Source: Paramesorhizobium deserti
GTDB taxonomy: Bacteria > Pseudomonadota > Alphaproteobacteria > Rhizobiales > Rhizobiaceae
Direction: 5' to 3'
Length of the DNA stretch: 64,000 bases
NCBI RefSeq assembly: GCF_001558695.1
Contig: NZ_LNTU01000012.1
Location: 434,001-498,000 of the forward strand
Position 1 is the first letter of the stretch. Each line of letters starts with the position of its first letter. The notes below the pieces were generated by a model. That model did not search any database. It was given only the letters and a program-made list of their open reading frames with translations, and had not been told where the DNA came from. A program made the position numbers and the translations under genes. This document shows, piece after piece, positions 27,831 through 38,187 of this stretch.

Positions 27831-29843
27831 TCAACCGATCAGTTTTCTTGCGCTCTCGACGACAGCTTCCGGCGTGATGCCGAAATGCCGGTAGAGATCT
27901 GCCGCCGGCGCGCTGGCGCCGAAACCGTTCATGCCTATGAAATCGCCATTCTCGCCGATCCAGCGGTCCCATCCCTGCCGCGCGGCGGCCTCGATGGCGA
28001 TGCGGGGCGCGGCCGCCAGAATGGAGCGGCGATAGGCCGGCGTCTGCCTTTCGAAGAGCTCCCAGCACGGCATGGAGACGACCGCTGCGGCGATACCGTA
28101 CTGGGCGCGCAAGATATCGGCGGCGGCACAGGCGATCTCGACCTCCGAGCCGGTTGCGATCAGCGTCACAGCCCGTGGTCCGGCGGTCTCGCGCAGCACA
28201 TAGGCGCCGCGGCCCGACCGGTTCTCATTGCTGTGCGTCGTGCGCAGCATGGGCAGGTTCTGACGCGACAGGACGAGGACGCTGGGCCGGTCCCTGTTTT
28301 TCAGCGCCAGCTCCCAGCATTCAGCCGTCTCGATGATATCGGCCGGCCGGTAGACATCGATGCCGGGGGTCGCCCGCAGCATAGCCAGATGCTCGATCGG
28401 CTGGTGCGTCGGCCCGTCCTCGCCAAGGCCGATCGAGTCATGCGTCATGACATAGATCACCTGCTGGCCCATGAGGGCCGAGAGGCGGATCGCGCCCCTG
28501 GCATAGTCGGCAAATGCGAGAAACGTGCCGCCATAGGGGATGAAACCGCCATGCAGCGCGATGCCGTTCATCGCCGCCGCCATCGCATGCTCGCGGATGC
28601 CGTAATGGATGTAGCGCCCGTTGAAGCTGCGCGCCGAAATGCTGCCCATATCAGCAGTCAGCGTCAAATTGGAATGGGTGAGATCGGCGGAGCCGCCGAC
28701 GGTAAGCGCCGTCGCCTTGTTGATGACGCCAAGCACCATTTCGGATGCCTTGCGGGTGGCGACCTTGGTCGCCTTTTCCACATGCTCACGGCGGAAAGCG
28801 CTGAGCTCGTCAAAGAGCGTCTCGGGCAATTCCCTGGCAATCGCCGCCTTGAAGACATCAGCATCGGGCGATGCCGCTAGCCGGGCGCACCAATCGCGCC
28901 GTTGGTCCGCGCCGCGTCGGGCGACGTTCCGCCAAGTTTCCACGATGGCTTCGGGCACCTCGAAGGGCGCATGCGGCCATCCGATCGTCGCCCGCGCCGC
29001 CGCGATCTCCGCCTCGCCGAGCGGTGCGCCATGGGTCTTTTCGGTACCCTGCAGATTGGGCGCGCCCTTGCCGATGACCGTCCGGCAGGCGATCAGCGAC
29101 GGCTTGTCCGTTTCCCGCGCCCGCTCAATCGCATCGGCGATCGCCTCGAAATCATGGCCGCCAACCTCCTGGACATCGAAACCCGCCGCCCTGAAGCGGG
29201 CCGGCTGGTTCATCGATGTGGAAAGCGAGGTCGGCCCGTCGATCGAGATGGAATTGTCGTCCCACAGCACGATCAGGCGCGACAGGCCGAGATGACCCGC
29301 CAAGTCGATCGCCTCATGGCTGATGCCCTCCTGCAGGCAACCGTCGCCGGCGATCACATAGGTGAAGTGGTCGACGATATCCCTGCCGAAGCGCTCGCGC
29401 AGCAGCCGTTCGGCAAGCGCCATGCCGACCGCCGTTGCGATCCCCTGCCCCAGCGGGCCCGTCGTCGTCTCGATGCCCTGCGCATGGCCATATTCGGGAT
29501 GCCCGGCCGTCCGCGCGCCGAGCTGGCGGAAACGCTGCAACTCCTCGATTCCCATGTCGGGATAGCCGATCAGATAATGCAGCGCATATTGCAGCATCGA
29601 GCCATGGCCGGCCGAAAGCACGAACCGGTCGCGGTCCGGCCATTGCGGATGCAGGGGGTCGAGCTTGATGAAGCGGTTGAAGAGGACCGCCGCGACATCG
29701 GCCATGCCCATCGGCATGCCGGGGTGCCCGGAATTGGCCTTCTGCACGGCATCCATGGCAAGAGCGCGGATGGCATTGGCCATGTCTGCCTCGCTGGCCA
29801 GCAACGGATCTGTCTCGGTTTGCAGCAGGGCTTGCGTGTTCAT
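27831..29843 (-). CDS. cbbT: Transketolase (CbbT)
   Basis: 670 residues starting [10 protein letters not shown] after GAGGAGAAGACG. TPP-binding motif [22 protein letters not shown]...[21 protein letters not shown] near the N-terminus, and the pyrimidine-domain [15 protein letters not shown]. It performs the two-carbon transfers that regenerate pentoses. Located between cbbP and cbbA. Confidence 0.95.
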   Translation of the reverse strand: MNTQALLQTETDPLLASEADMANAIRALAMDAVQKANSGHPGMPMGMADVAAVLFNRFIKLDPLHPQWPDRDRFVLSAGHGSMLQYALHYLIGYPDMGIEELQRFRQLGARTAGHPEYGHAQGIETTTGPLGQGIATAVGMALAERLLRERFGRDIVDHFTYVIAGDGCLQEGISHEAIDLAGHLGLSRLIVLWDDNSISIDGPTSLSTSMNQPARFRAAGFDVQEVGGHDFEAIADAIERARETDKPSLIACRTVIGKGAPNLQGTEKTHGAPLGEAEIAAARATIGWPHAPFEVPEAIVETWRNVARRGADQRRDWCARLAASPDADVFKAAIARELPETLFDELSAFRREHVEKATKVATRKASEMVLGVINKATALTVGGSADLTHSNLTLTADMGSISARSFNGRYIHYGIREHAMAAAMNGIALHGGFIPYGGTFLAFADYARGAIRLSALMGQQVIYVMTHDSIGLGEDGPTHQPIEHLAMLRATPGIDVYRPADIIETAECWELALKNRDRPSVLVLSRQNLPMLRTTHSNENRSGRGAYVLRETAGPRAVTLIATGSEVEIACAAADILRAQYGIAAAVVSMPCWELFERQTPAYRRSILAAAPRIAIEAAARQGWDRWIGENGDFIGMNGFGASAPAADLYRHFGITPEAVVESARKLIG

Positions 29844-29853
29844 CGTCTTCTCC

Positions 29854-30726
29854 TCACGAGGCACGGTTCTTGCGCTCGATCAACTGCATGATCAGCGGCG
29901 TCAGGATGAGCTGCATGGCCAGGTCGAGCTTGTTGCCCGGCACGACAATGGAATTGGCCCGCGACATGAAGGAGTCGTGGATCATCGACAGGAGGTAGGG
30001 AAAATCGATACCGCGCGGCCTGGCGAAGCGGATCACCAGCATCGATTCATCCGGCGTTGGTATCCAGCGCGCGATAAAAGGGTTGGAGGTATCGACGATC
30101 GGCACGCGCTGGAAATTGATGTCGGTCAGCGTGAATTGCGGCGTGATGTAGCGCACATAGTCCGGCATGCGCCGCAAGATCACGTCCATGACCGCTTCGG
30201 TCGAATAGCCCCGCGTCGAGCGATCGCGATGGATCTTCTGGATCCATTCGAGATTGATGACTGGAACGACCCCGATCTTCAAATCCGCATGCCGGGCCAG
30301 ATTGACCTTCTCCGTCACCGCGCAGCCATGCAGGCCCTCGTAGAACAGGAGCTGGCTCTGCGGAAATTCCCGCCATTGCGAAAACGAGCCTGGAGGAACT
30401 CCATATTCCCTGGCCTCTTCCTCGTCGTGAACATAAGTGCGGGTTTTTCCCGTACCGCGGCGGCCATATTCCTCGAAGACAGCATCGAGCGTCTCCAGCT
30501 CGTTGGCATCGACATGGAAATGCGTGAAGTTCGGATTGCCGTTCTTCTCCTCCTCGGAGACCTTCTTCTTCATCGCCTCACGGTCATAGCGATGGAACGC
30601 ATCGCCCTCGATAAACGCCGCCTCGATGTGCTCACGCCGGAAAATCTGTTCGAATATCCGCTTGACCGATGTCGTGCCCGCGCCCGACGAGCCGGTGATC
30701 GAAATGATGGGGTGCTTTATCGACAT
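29854..30726 (-). CDS. cbbP: Phosphoribulokinase
   Basis: 290 residues, the proteobacterial class I length. P-loop [14 protein letters not shown] near the N-terminus, [11 protein letters not shown], and YEGLHGCAV. It phosphorylates ribulose-5-P to RuBP and commits carbon to fixation. The bacterial form is usually activated by NADH. It lies 15 nt after cbbF. Confidence 0.96.
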   Translation of the reverse strand: MSIKHPIISITGSSGAGTTSVKRIFEQIFRREHIEAAFIEGDAFHRYDREAMKKKVSEEEKNGNPNFTHFHVDANELETLDAVFEEYGRRGTGKTRTYVHDEEEAREYGVPPGSFSQWREFPQSQLLFYEGLHGCAVTEKVNLARHADLKIGVVPVINLEWIQKIHRDRSTRGYSTEAVMDVILRRMPDYVRYITPQFTLTDINFQRVPIVDTSNPFIARWIPTPDESMLVIRFARPRGIDFPYLLSMIHDSFMSRANSIVVPGNKLDLAMQLILTPLIMQLIERKNRAS

Positions 30727-30741
30727 GTTGCTCGCTCCCCC

Positions 30742-31791
30742 TTATGCCCTGAACAGGCCGCGATTGCTGAAGAGCGGCGCGCGCTCGCCGATATTGCTCG
30801 GCTCCGTGTGGTACCGCCCGATCCGCTGGACTTCCCGTGCCGAACCGAAGACCAGGGGAACGCGCTGATGCATGTTCTGCGGGATGAGATCGAGGATGGG
30901 GTTGACCGTATCGGTCGCGGCACCACCGGCCTGCTCGATGAGGAAAGCGATCGGATTGGCCTCATAGACGAGCCTGATCCGGCCCGAACCGTAGCCCTTG
31001 CGCTTGTCGCCGGGATAGAGAAACACGCCGCCGCGCACCAGGATCCGGTAGGCCTCGGCCACCAGCGAGGCGATCCAACGCATGTTGAAATCCTTGGCTC
31101 TCGGGCCTTCGGTGCCTTGCATGCAATCGTCGATATAGAGCCTGACCGCCTCGTCCCATTGCCGGTAGTTGGCGGCATTGATAGCGAATTCCTGCGTCCT
31201 CGGCGCAATGGCGATCCCCGAATAGGCCTGAACGAAGGTGCCGAGCCGTGTCGAGAAAACGAAAATGTGGGTGCCGCTGCCGACCGTCAGCACCAGCGCG
31301 AGCTGCGGCCCGTAGATGAAAAAACCGGCCGCGAGCTGACGCCGCCCCTCCTGGAAGAAGGAGGCAACAGGCTCGCCGACCGGTTCTCCAGCCACTGGGA
31401 GGATGGAGAAGATCGTCCCTAGCGAGACATTCGTATCGATATTCGAAGACCCGTCCAAAGGGTCGATGGCGATGGCGAGCGGCGCGCGTGGATCAAGGAC
31501 GACAGGCTGGTCCAGCTCCTCCGAACCGTAGAGTGCAAGCGGCGCATGCCGCATCGCGTCAAGGAACATGTCGTCGGCGAAGACGTCGAGATCCTTCTGG
31601 GCGTCACCATCGGCGTTCCGGCTGTTGTGGCTGCCGTTGAAGGCTCTGCCTAGCGCGCCCTGATTGATCGTATTGCGGATCTTGACGGCGGTCATCGACA
31701 GGTGCCGTATGGTCGAAGCGACCGCTGCCCGCAAACCTTCCGCATCGCCCGCATAAGAAACCAGAAAGGCGTCTAAAGTCGCCGTGGTCAT
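30742..31791 (-). CDS. cbbF: Fructose-1,6-bisphosphatase class I
   Basis: 349 residues. Metal and substrate motifs AIDPLDGSSNIDTN, ALYGSEELDQ and the late KRKGYGSGRIRLVYEANP. It removes phosphate from FBP and probably SBP. It is the first gene of the cbb operon, divergent from cbbR across 120 bp. Confidence 0.95.
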   Translation of the reverse strand: MTTATLDAFLVSYAGDAEGLRAAVASTIRHLSMTAVKIRNTINQGALGRAFNGSHNSRNADGDAQKDLDVFADDMFLDAMRHAPLALYGSEELDQPVVLDPRAPLAIAIDPLDGSSNIDTNVSLGTIFSILPVAGEPVGEPVASFFQEGRRQLAAGFFIYGPQLALVLTVGSGTHIFVFSTRLGTFVQAYSGIAIAPRTQEFAINAANYRQWDEAVRLYIDDCMQGTEGPRAKDFNMRWIASLVAEAYRILVRGGVFLYPGDKRKGYGSGRIRLVYEANPIAFLIEQAGGAATDTVNPILDLIPQNMHQRVPLVFGSAREVQRIGRYHTEPSNIGERAPLFSNRGLFRA

Positions 31792-31861
31792 CTCCGTCCT
31801 CCCCGTGCCCGTCTTCCTCGCCGGGCCTTATGAGGGGATGGAACCAGATGGGGTTCTTTAA

Positions 31862-31893
31862 GTAAAATTTATTATATTTACGTACTCAGTAAA
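31862..31893. promoter_or_regulatory. cbbR-cbbF operator: CbbR-type operator: two overlapping GTAAA/TTTAC dyads
   Basis: GTAAA (31862-31866), TTTAC (31877-31881) and GTAAA (31889-31893) form two dyads that share the middle half-site; the second, TTTAC-N7-GTAAA, fits the LysR-type T-N11-A rule. They lie 70 nt upstream of cbbF and 18 nt upstream of cbbR in an AT-rich patch. This layout would allow CbbR to autorepress and to activate cbbF. Confidence 0.65.
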
Positions 31894-31911
31894 TTTTCCT
31901 AAACTACTGGC

Positions 31912-32871
31912 ATGCGTAATCTGACCTTGAGACAGCTGAGAGCCACCGAAGCCATCCTGCGGCACGGCACCATCGCCGGCGCTGCCAGCGAACTGGGCCT
32001 GACCCCGCCGGCCGTCACGCTTCAGTTGAAACAGGTGGAGGAGGATGCCGGCATCATCTTGTTCGACAGGACGAATGAAGGCCTGAAGCCGACGGCGGCG
32101 GGTCTCGCCTTCGTCGATGCGAGCCAGATGATCCAGGAGAGATTGCGCCTGCTTGACGATGAAATCGACGCGATCAAGGGACTGAGGGTCGGCAGTCTGA
32201 GACTGGGCGTCGTCTCGACGGCAAAATATTTCGCGCCGCGGATGATGGCGACCTTCCGCAAGGACCATCCCGATATCGAGATCAGGCTTGCCATCGGCAA
32301 TCGGGCGGAGACGATCGCAAGCCTCAGGAACCACGAGGTGGACATGGCGCTGATGGGGCGTCCGCCCAAGGACATCCCGCTGCGCTCGGCCGTCTTCGGC
32401 GACCACCCGCTGGTCATGATCGCCGCGCCCGACCATCCGCTGGCGAAATGCCGCGACATCAGCAAGGAACGCATCGCGCAGGAACACTTTCTGGTAAGGG
32501 AGCCGGGTTCAGGCACCCGTATTTCGCTGGAGATATTCCTGAGCGAGCTGCCGGGAAGGCTGGACGATCTCGGAACCGAGATGTCGTCCAACGAAACCAT
32601 CAAGCAGGCGGTCATGGCAGGCCTCGGCATCGCCTTCATCTCCGCCCATACGATCGCGATGGAACTGGAAATGGGGCGACTCGTCATTCTCGACGTCGCC
32701 GGCATGCCGATCCGCCGGCAATGGTTCTCCGTCATCAGGACGGATCGTACCATCTCCCCCGCGATGAAAGCTTTTCAGGAATTCCTGACGGTCAAAGGCG
32801 CGCAGTGTCTACCCTTCTTTGACAGGCTATATCCCGAATCCGCTGCCATGGCATATCATCCGCCGTCATAA
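31912..32871 (+). CDS. cbbR: LysR-type regulator CbbR
   Basis: 319 residues. N-terminal winged HTH: TLRQLRATEAILRHGTIAGAASELGLTPPAVTLQLKQVEEDAG. The effector domain includes LRLGVVSTAKYFAPRMMATF, typical of CbbR. It is expected to activate the divergent cbb operon in response to RuBP or other Calvin intermediates. No frame defects. Confidence 0.93.
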   Translation: MRNLTLRQLRATEAILRHGTIAGAASELGLTPPAVTLQLKQVEEDAGIILFDRTNEGLKPTAAGLAFVDASQMIQERLRLLDDEIDAIKGLRVGSLRLGVVSTAKYFAPRMMATFRKDHPDIEIRLAIGNRAETIASLRNHEVDMALMGRPPKDIPLRSAVFGDHPLVMIAAPDHPLAKCRDISKERIAQEHFLVREPGSGTRISLEIFLSELPGRLDDLGTEMSSNETIKQAVMAGLGIAFISAHTIAMELEMGRLVILDVAGMPIRRQWFSVIRTDRTISPAMKAFQEFLTVKGAQCLPFFDRLYPESAAMAYHPPS

Positions 32872-32956
32872 GGCTTATTGTTTCAGACGGAGCGACAACG
32901 CTCATCCTGCCGGTACAGCCCTATTTCAACCGCAGCGGGGACGGCACCATCGAGTA

Positions 32957-32990
32957 ATGGATCCCAGTGACGAGCACTGGGATGGGTTGG
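32957..32990 (+). repeat. Dispersed palindromic repeat, CAGTG-stem type (forward)
   Basis: AATGGATCCCAGTG-ACGAG-CACTGGGATGGG. It has the same outer frame (AATGGATCC...GGAT) as the TCGGG-stem copies elsewhere, but a different, still perfectly paired, inner stem. Confidence 0.75.
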
Positions 32991-33060
32991 CTGTTGAGGC
33001 TAATCTCCAACGTTTCTGCCCGAAGGGACGGTTGTTGTTGGGGGCGAAAGCACCTCCACC

Positions 33061-33094
33061 CCGTCATCCCAGTGCTCGTCACTGGGATCCATTC
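33061..33094 (-). repeat. Dispersed palindromic repeat, CAGTG-stem type (inverted)
   Basis: CGTCATCCCAGTG-CTCGT-CACTGGGATCCATTCC, the inverted partner of the copy at 32957. Confidence 0.75.
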
Positions 33095-33175
33095 CTCTCC
33101 CGTCCGGCTGTCTCGACAGTGCAGAATGGTGCAGCGTACAGCGATTTTACCAGAATCTCTCCAACGTCGATGCGA

Positions 33176-35620
33176 CTACGCCCTCACCCGCTCGGCCCTC
33201 GGATCATACATCGGCCTCAGCGAAGCCTCTGCCTTCACCCGGTTTCCAGCGATCTCGATCTCATAATCCGACGCCAGCACCTCTTCCGCAATTTCTCCCT
33301 TGCAAGGCACGTAGCCGAGGCCAATTGCGCCGCCGAGATGATGGCCGTAATTGCCCGACGTGATCGTCCCGACGATCCTGCCGTCGCGCACGATCGCTTC
33401 ATTGTGGAAGAGCAGCGGCTCCGGATCGGTCAGGCGGAATTGCACGAGCCGCCGCTCAAGCCCCGTTTCCTTCTTCTTCAGCACCGCGTTGCGACCGATG
33501 AAATCGCCCTTGTCGGTTTTCACCGCAAAGCCCAGACCGGCTTCGAGGACATGATCCTCATCGGTAATATCGTGACCGAAATGCCGGAAAGCCTTCTCGA
33601 TACGGCAGGAGTCGAGCGTGTGCAGGCCGCACAGCTTCAGCCCGATATCGTGTCCCGCGGCCTCGATGGTCTCAAAGACATGCGCCGCCTGGTCGGTGGA
33701 GACATAGAGCTCCCAGCCGAGCTCACCGACATAGGTCACGCGATGCGCCCGCGCCAGTCCCATGCCGATTTCGATCTCACGCACGGTACCGAAAGGATGC
33801 GCCTCGTTGGAAAAATCGTTCGGGCTGATCTTCCGGATCAGCTCGCGGGATTTCGGCCCCATCAGGCAGAGCACGGCTTCCGCCGCCGTCACGTCGGTGA
33901 TGACGACGAATTCATCCCTCAGATGCCGACGCATCCAGGCGAGATCGCGCTGCAGCGTTGCGCCGGGGACGACGGCGAGAAACGCGGTTTCCGACAAGCG
34001 CGTGACGGTCAGGTCGCTCTCGATCCCGCCGCGATAGTTCAGCATCTGCGTGTAGACGATACGCCCCGGCTCGAGATCGATCTGGTTTGCGCAGAGCTTT
34101 TGCAGGAATGAAGCCGCGTCGCGCCCCTCGATGCGGATCTTGCCGAAGGAGGTCATGTCGAACAGGCCGAGGCCGTTGCGCACGGCAAGATGCTCGTCGC
34201 GCTGATTGGCGAACCAGTTCTGCCGCTGCCAGGAATAGCGATATTCGCGCTCCTGCTCCTCTTTCGCGAACCAGTTGGCCCGTTCCCATCCCGCGACTTC
34301 GCCGAACACTGCGCCGCGCGCTTTCAGATGCTCATGCAGCGGCGAGCGGCGGATATTGCGCGAGGTCGCCATCTGCCGGTAGGGAAAATGATCGGCATAG
34401 AGCAGGCCCAGCGTCTCGGAGACGCGCTCCTTGAGATAAAGTCGGTTCTTCTGGAATGGCTGGGCGCGGCGGATATCGACCTCCCAAAGATCGAAAGGCG
34501 CCTCGCCGTCATGAATCCATTGCGCCAGCGCCATGCCGGCGCCGCCGGATGAAACGATGCCGATGGAATTATAGCCGGCCGCGACCCAGTAGCCGCCGAG
34601 CTCAGGCGCTTCGCCGAGATAATAGCGATCGTCAGGCGTAAAACTCTCCGGACCATTGAAGAAGGTGTGGATGCCGGCGGTGGCGAGCATCGGCATACGC
34701 TTGACCGCCATTTCGAGAATGGGCTCGAAATGCTCGAAATCCTCCGGCAACTGGTCGAAGCAGAAATCCTCGGAAATGCCGTTCATGCCCCAGGGCTTGG
34801 CCACCGGCTCGAAGGCGCCGAGCATCATCTTGCCGGCATCCTCCTTGTAGTATGCGCATTCGTCCGGCACCCGCAGCACCGGAAGGCGCGTGAGCCCCTC
34901 GATTGCTTCCGTCACGAGATAGAAATGCTCGCAGGCGTGTAGCGGCACCGCGACACCCGACATGGCGGCCAGATCGCGTGCCCACATGCCCGCGCAGTTG
35001 ACCACGACATCCGTCTCGATCGTGCCTTGCTCCCCGCCTTTCGACCAGGAAACCCCCGTAACACGCCCGTTCTTCTTCAGAACATCCGTCACCTTGACGC
35101 CTTCGGCAATAGTCGCGCCGCGCTGGCGCGCACCTTTCGCCAAGGCCATGGCGATATTGGCGGGGTCGCACTGGCCATCGAGCGGCAGATGCACGGCGCC
35201 GACTACACCATCCACATCAAGATGCGGGTACATCTCGTTGACTTCTTTAGGCGATATCTCCCTGACATCGACATCGAAGGCCCGCGCCAGGGAGGCCTGC
35301 CGATAAATCTCGTGCTTGCGCTCCTCGGTCAGCGCCACGGTGATCGACCCCACCTGCCGCATGCCGGTGGCGACACCGGTTTCAGCTTCCAGCTTGACGT
35401 AGAGATCGGCGGAATATTTGGCGAGCCGCGTCATATTCTGCGAGGCGCGCAGCTGGCCGATCAGCCCCGCCGCGTGCCAGGTGGTGCCTGATGTGAGCTG
35501 CTTGCGCTCCAGAAGGACAATATCCGTCCAGCCGAGCCTGGCGAGATGATAGGCAACGGAACAGCCGGAAACGCCGCCCCCTATGATGACGGCCCTGGCT
35601 TTTGCCGGAATGGAGATCAT
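33176..35620 (-). CDS. FAD-dependent dimethylglycine/sarcosine-type dehydrogenase with GcvT domain (1)
   Basis: 814 residues. N-terminal FAD-binding VIIGGGVSGCSVAYHLARLGW and the flavinylation region TSGTTWHAAGLIGQL; DAO-type oxidase domain to about residue 390; then a C-terminal GcvT-like folate-binding domain (YVGELGWELYV, GNYGHHLGGAIGLGYV). Such enzymes demethylate dimethylglycine or sarcosine and pass the methyl group to tetrahydrofolate. The start at 35620 overlaps the previous paralogue's stop (ATGA). Which of the two methylamines is its substrate cannot be decided from sequence. Confidence 0.85.
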   Translation of the reverse strand: MISIPAKARAVIIGGGVSGCSVAYHLARLGWTDIVLLERKQLTSGTTWHAAGLIGQLRASQNMTRLAKYSADLYVKLEAETGVATGMRQVGSITVALTEERKHEIYRQASLARAFDVDVREISPKEVNEMYPHLDVDGVVGAVHLPLDGQCDPANIAMALAKGARQRGATIAEGVKVTDVLKKNGRVTGVSWSKGGEQGTIETDVVVNCAGMWARDLAAMSGVAVPLHACEHFYLVTEAIEGLTRLPVLRVPDECAYYKEDAGKMMLGAFEPVAKPWGMNGISEDFCFDQLPEDFEHFEPILEMAVKRMPMLATAGIHTFFNGPESFTPDDRYYLGEAPELGGYWVAAGYNSIGIVSSGGAGMALAQWIHDGEAPFDLWEVDIRRAQPFQKNRLYLKERVSETLGLLYADHFPYRQMATSRNIRRSPLHEHLKARGAVFGEVAGWERANWFAKEEQEREYRYSWQRQNWFANQRDEHLAVRNGLGLFDMTSFGKIRIEGRDAASFLQKLCANQIDLEPGRIVYTQMLNYRGGIESDLTVTRLSETAFLAVVPGATLQRDLAWMRRHLRDEFVVITDVTAAEAVLCLMGPKSRELIRKISPNDFSNEAHPFGTVREIEIGMGLARAHRVTYVGELGWELYVSTDQAAHVFETIEAAGHDIGLKLCGLHTLDSCRIEKAFRHFGHDITDEDHVLEAGLGFAVKTDKGDFIGRNAVLKKKETGLERRLVQFRLTDPEPLLFHNEAIVRDGRIVGTITSGNYGHHLGGAIGLGYVPCKGEIAEEVLASDYEIEIAGNRVKAEASLRPMYDPRAERVRA

Positions 35621-38067
35621 GCGCGGATTCTTTCGTTCTTCGGGTCCCACAGCGGCTGATCGGGATGCACCGTCGCCTTGAAACGCTCGCCGAATATCTC
35701 GACCTCGATCTCCATGCCCGGTTCCGCCAGCTCCGTCTTCAGCATGCCGAGCGCGATCGACCTGTCGACCCGGTGCCCCCAGCCGCCCGATGTGGTCTCG
35801 CCGACGATGTCGCCCTCATGCCAGAGCGTCGACATATAAGGCGCGTCGCAATCGCCGGCCTCGACCGTCAGCGTGACGAAACGCTTCGTCACGCCCTGCT
35901 GCTTTTCGCGCTCCAGCGCCGATTTGCCGAGAAAGTCAGGCTTTTCCCATTTGACGAAGCGCTCTAGACCGCTTTGCAGCGGCGTGTAGTCGGTGGAGAG
36001 ATCGCCCTTCCAGGCGCGATAGCCTTTTTCGAGCCTCAGCGAATCGAGCGCGAACATGCCGAAGGGTTTGAGGCCGTATGTCTGCCCCGCCGCCCACACC
36101 GCATCGAAAATATCAGCCGTATCGGCATTGGCGCTGTGGATCTCCCAGCCGAGCTCCCCGGCAAAGGACACCCGCACCAGCCGGCAATCGCGGCCCGCAA
36201 TCCGCGTTGCCTGGTGCGAAAGCCATGGCTTTTCGAGATCGGCATCGCAGATTTCGCGGAAGAGGTCCCGCGCCCGGGGACCGGTGACGATCTGGCATGA
36301 GAACCGGTCGGTGACGTTGCTGATGCTGATCGCGCCGCCTGCCGGCAGGTGTTTCCGCAGCCATTCAAGATCGTGCCATTCGGCGACGCCTGCGGTGGTC
36401 AGGTAAAACAGGTTCTCCTCGACCGCCATGATGGACATCTCAGTGACGACGCGCCCCTTGCCGTCGGCGAAATAGGCAAGGCCGATGCGGCCCGGCTTCG
36501 GCACGATGCCGGTGATCAAGCCATCCAGCCACTCGCGCGCGCCTTCGCCCTCCACCCGGAAACGCGAGAAACCGGGCAGGTCGAGAATGCCAACCGCGTC
36601 GCGCACGGCATGGCACTCCTCGCGGATGCGCTGATACCAGGGGCCGCTGCGGGAAAAGGTCTGCGTCGCCTCTTCCGAGATGTCGTCGCCAAGCTTGGCA
36701 TACCAATTGGCCCGTTCCCAGCCATTATAGGCACCAAACTGCGCACCGAGCGCCGCGATGCGGTCATGAACAGGCGAAAGCTTCCTGTTACGCCCGGTCG
36801 GCCAGGTGTGGCGGGGAAAATGGATGGCATATTCGTGGCCATAGACCTCCATGCCCTTGGCCACGCAGTAATCATGGTCCGCGGCAAAGGCGGTGAAGCG
36901 GCGCGGATCGCAGGACCACATGTCCCATTCGGTCGCCCCTTCCGTCACCCATTCACCGAGCACCTTGCCCGCGCCGCCCGCCTGCGCGATGCCGAAGGTG
37001 AAGACACAGGCCTCGAAGGCGTTGGGGACGCCCGGCATCGGCCCGATCAGCGGATTGCCGTCGGGCGCATAGGGGATCGGCCCGTTGATGACCTTGGAAA
37101 GCCCTGCCGTGCCGAGAACAGGCACACGGGCGATGGCATCGTTCAGATACCATTCGAGACGTTCAAGATCGTCAGGGAAAAGCTGAAAGGAGAAATCCTC
37201 CGGCATCGGATCGTCGGCGGTCGCCCAATGAGCCCGGCAATTGCGCTCATAGGGGCCGAGATTCATGCCGTTCTTTTCCTGCCTGAGATAATAGGAGGAA
37301 TCGACATCGCGCAGCAGCGGCAGCTTGTGCCCCTGTTCCTGTGACCAGGCGGCGATTTCCGGGATGTCCTCGAAGAGGAGGTATTGATGGCTCATCACCA
37401 TCATCGGCACGGTTCGCCCAAACAGACTGCCGATTTCCTGTGCGCGATATCCAGCAGCGTTGACCACATATTCGCAGCGGATTTCGCCCTGCGGCGTGGA
37501 GATCACCCATTCGCCGTTCTCGCGCCGTGCGCCGGTGACGGGACAAAACCGGATGATCCTGGCGCCCAGGTCGCGCGCGCCCTTGGCAAGCGCCTGCGTC
37601 AACTGCGCCGGATCGATATCGCCGTCATTGGGATCATAAAGTGCGCCCATCAGATCATGCGTATCGAGAAATGGATAGTAGCCCTTGATCTCGTCGACAC
37701 CGAGGACGTCGATCTCCATGCCCTGATAACGGCCCATACCCTTGACCCGCTGGAACTCGCGCATCCGCTCCCTGCCATGGGCAAGCCGCAGCGATCCGGT
37801 GACATGATAATTCATGGGGTAGTCCACTTCCGCCGCGAGCCTGCGATAGAGCTCGGCCGAATAGCGCTGCATGTTCATCACCGACCAGGAGGCTGAGAAG
37901 GTCGGCACATTGCCGGCCGCATGCCAGGTGGAGCCGGAGGTCAGCTCGTTCTTCTCAATGAGGACGCAATCCGTCCAGCCGGCCTTGGCAAGGTGATAAA
38001 GCGATGAAACGCCGACTGCCCCGCCACCGATGATGACGACGCGCGCCGACGTTGGAAAATCAGACAT
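35617..38067 (-). CDS. FAD-dependent dimethylglycine/sarcosine-type dehydrogenase with GcvT domain (2)
   Basis: 816 residues, same architecture as its downstream neighbour: VVIIGGGAVGVSSLYHLAKAGW, TSGSTWHAAGNVPTF, DAO domain, and GcvT-like end with SFAGELGWEIHS and TSGGWGHRVDRSIALGML. The two proteins are clear paralogues but diverged, so they probably act on successive substrates, dimethylglycine then sarcosine. They are translationally coupled and lie after a Rieske demethylase, matching glycine betaine to glycine. Confidence 0.85.
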   Translation of the reverse strand: MSDFPTSARVVIIGGGAVGVSSLYHLAKAGWTDCVLIEKNELTSGSTWHAAGNVPTFSASWSVMNMQRYSAELYRRLAAEVDYPMNYHVTGSLRLAHGRERMREFQRVKGMGRYQGMEIDVLGVDEIKGYYPFLDTHDLMGALYDPNDGDIDPAQLTQALAKGARDLGARIIRFCPVTGARRENGEWVISTPQGEIRCEYVVNAAGYRAQEIGSLFGRTVPMMVMSHQYLLFEDIPEIAAWSQEQGHKLPLLRDVDSSYYLRQEKNGMNLGPYERNCRAHWATADDPMPEDFSFQLFPDDLERLEWYLNDAIARVPVLGTAGLSKVINGPIPYAPDGNPLIGPMPGVPNAFEACVFTFGIAQAGGAGKVLGEWVTEGATEWDMWSCDPRRFTAFAADHDYCVAKGMEVYGHEYAIHFPRHTWPTGRNRKLSPVHDRIAALGAQFGAYNGWERANWYAKLGDDISEEATQTFSRSGPWYQRIREECHAVRDAVGILDLPGFSRFRVEGEGAREWLDGLITGIVPKPGRIGLAYFADGKGRVVTEMSIMAVEENLFYLTTAGVAEWHDLEWLRKHLPAGGAISISNVTDRFSCQIVTGPRARDLFREICDADLEKPWLSHQATRIAGRDCRLVRVSFAGELGWEIHSANADTADIFDAVWAAGQTYGLKPFGMFALDSLRLEKGYRAWKGDLSTDYTPLQSGLERFVKWEKPDFLGKSALEREKQQGVTKRFVTLTVEAGDCDAPYMSTLWHEGDIVGETTSGGWGHRVDRSIALGMLKTELAEPGMEIEVEIFGERFKATVHPDQPLWDPKNERIRA

Positions 38068-38152
38068 TCATAGTTCCCCTCATGTTTTCTTTTTTAACTA
38101 GAGCGGTCCAGTTCAAGACGCTGCGAAGCAGCTTTCCGTTTGGAACGTTCCG

Positions 38153-38180
38153 GAATGGGTCCTCGGGTCAAGCCCGGGCC
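38153..38180 (+). repeat. Dispersed palindromic repeat, TCGGG-stem type (degenerate)
   Basis: AATGGGTCCTCGGG-TCAAG-CCCGGGCC in the 120-nt gap before the Rieske gene end. Only the stem core and one flank are kept. Confidence 0.55.
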
Positions 38181-38187
38181 GCTTTAA

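Larger units (their letters stand above)
32872..33175. other. Intergenic region with a palindromic-repeat doublet
   Basis: 304 nt between the end of cbbR and the end of a convergent FAD/GcvT gene. It contains two inverted copies of a palindromic repeat (32957-32990 and 33061-33094). The rest shows no gene or clear promoter. Confidence 0.6.
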
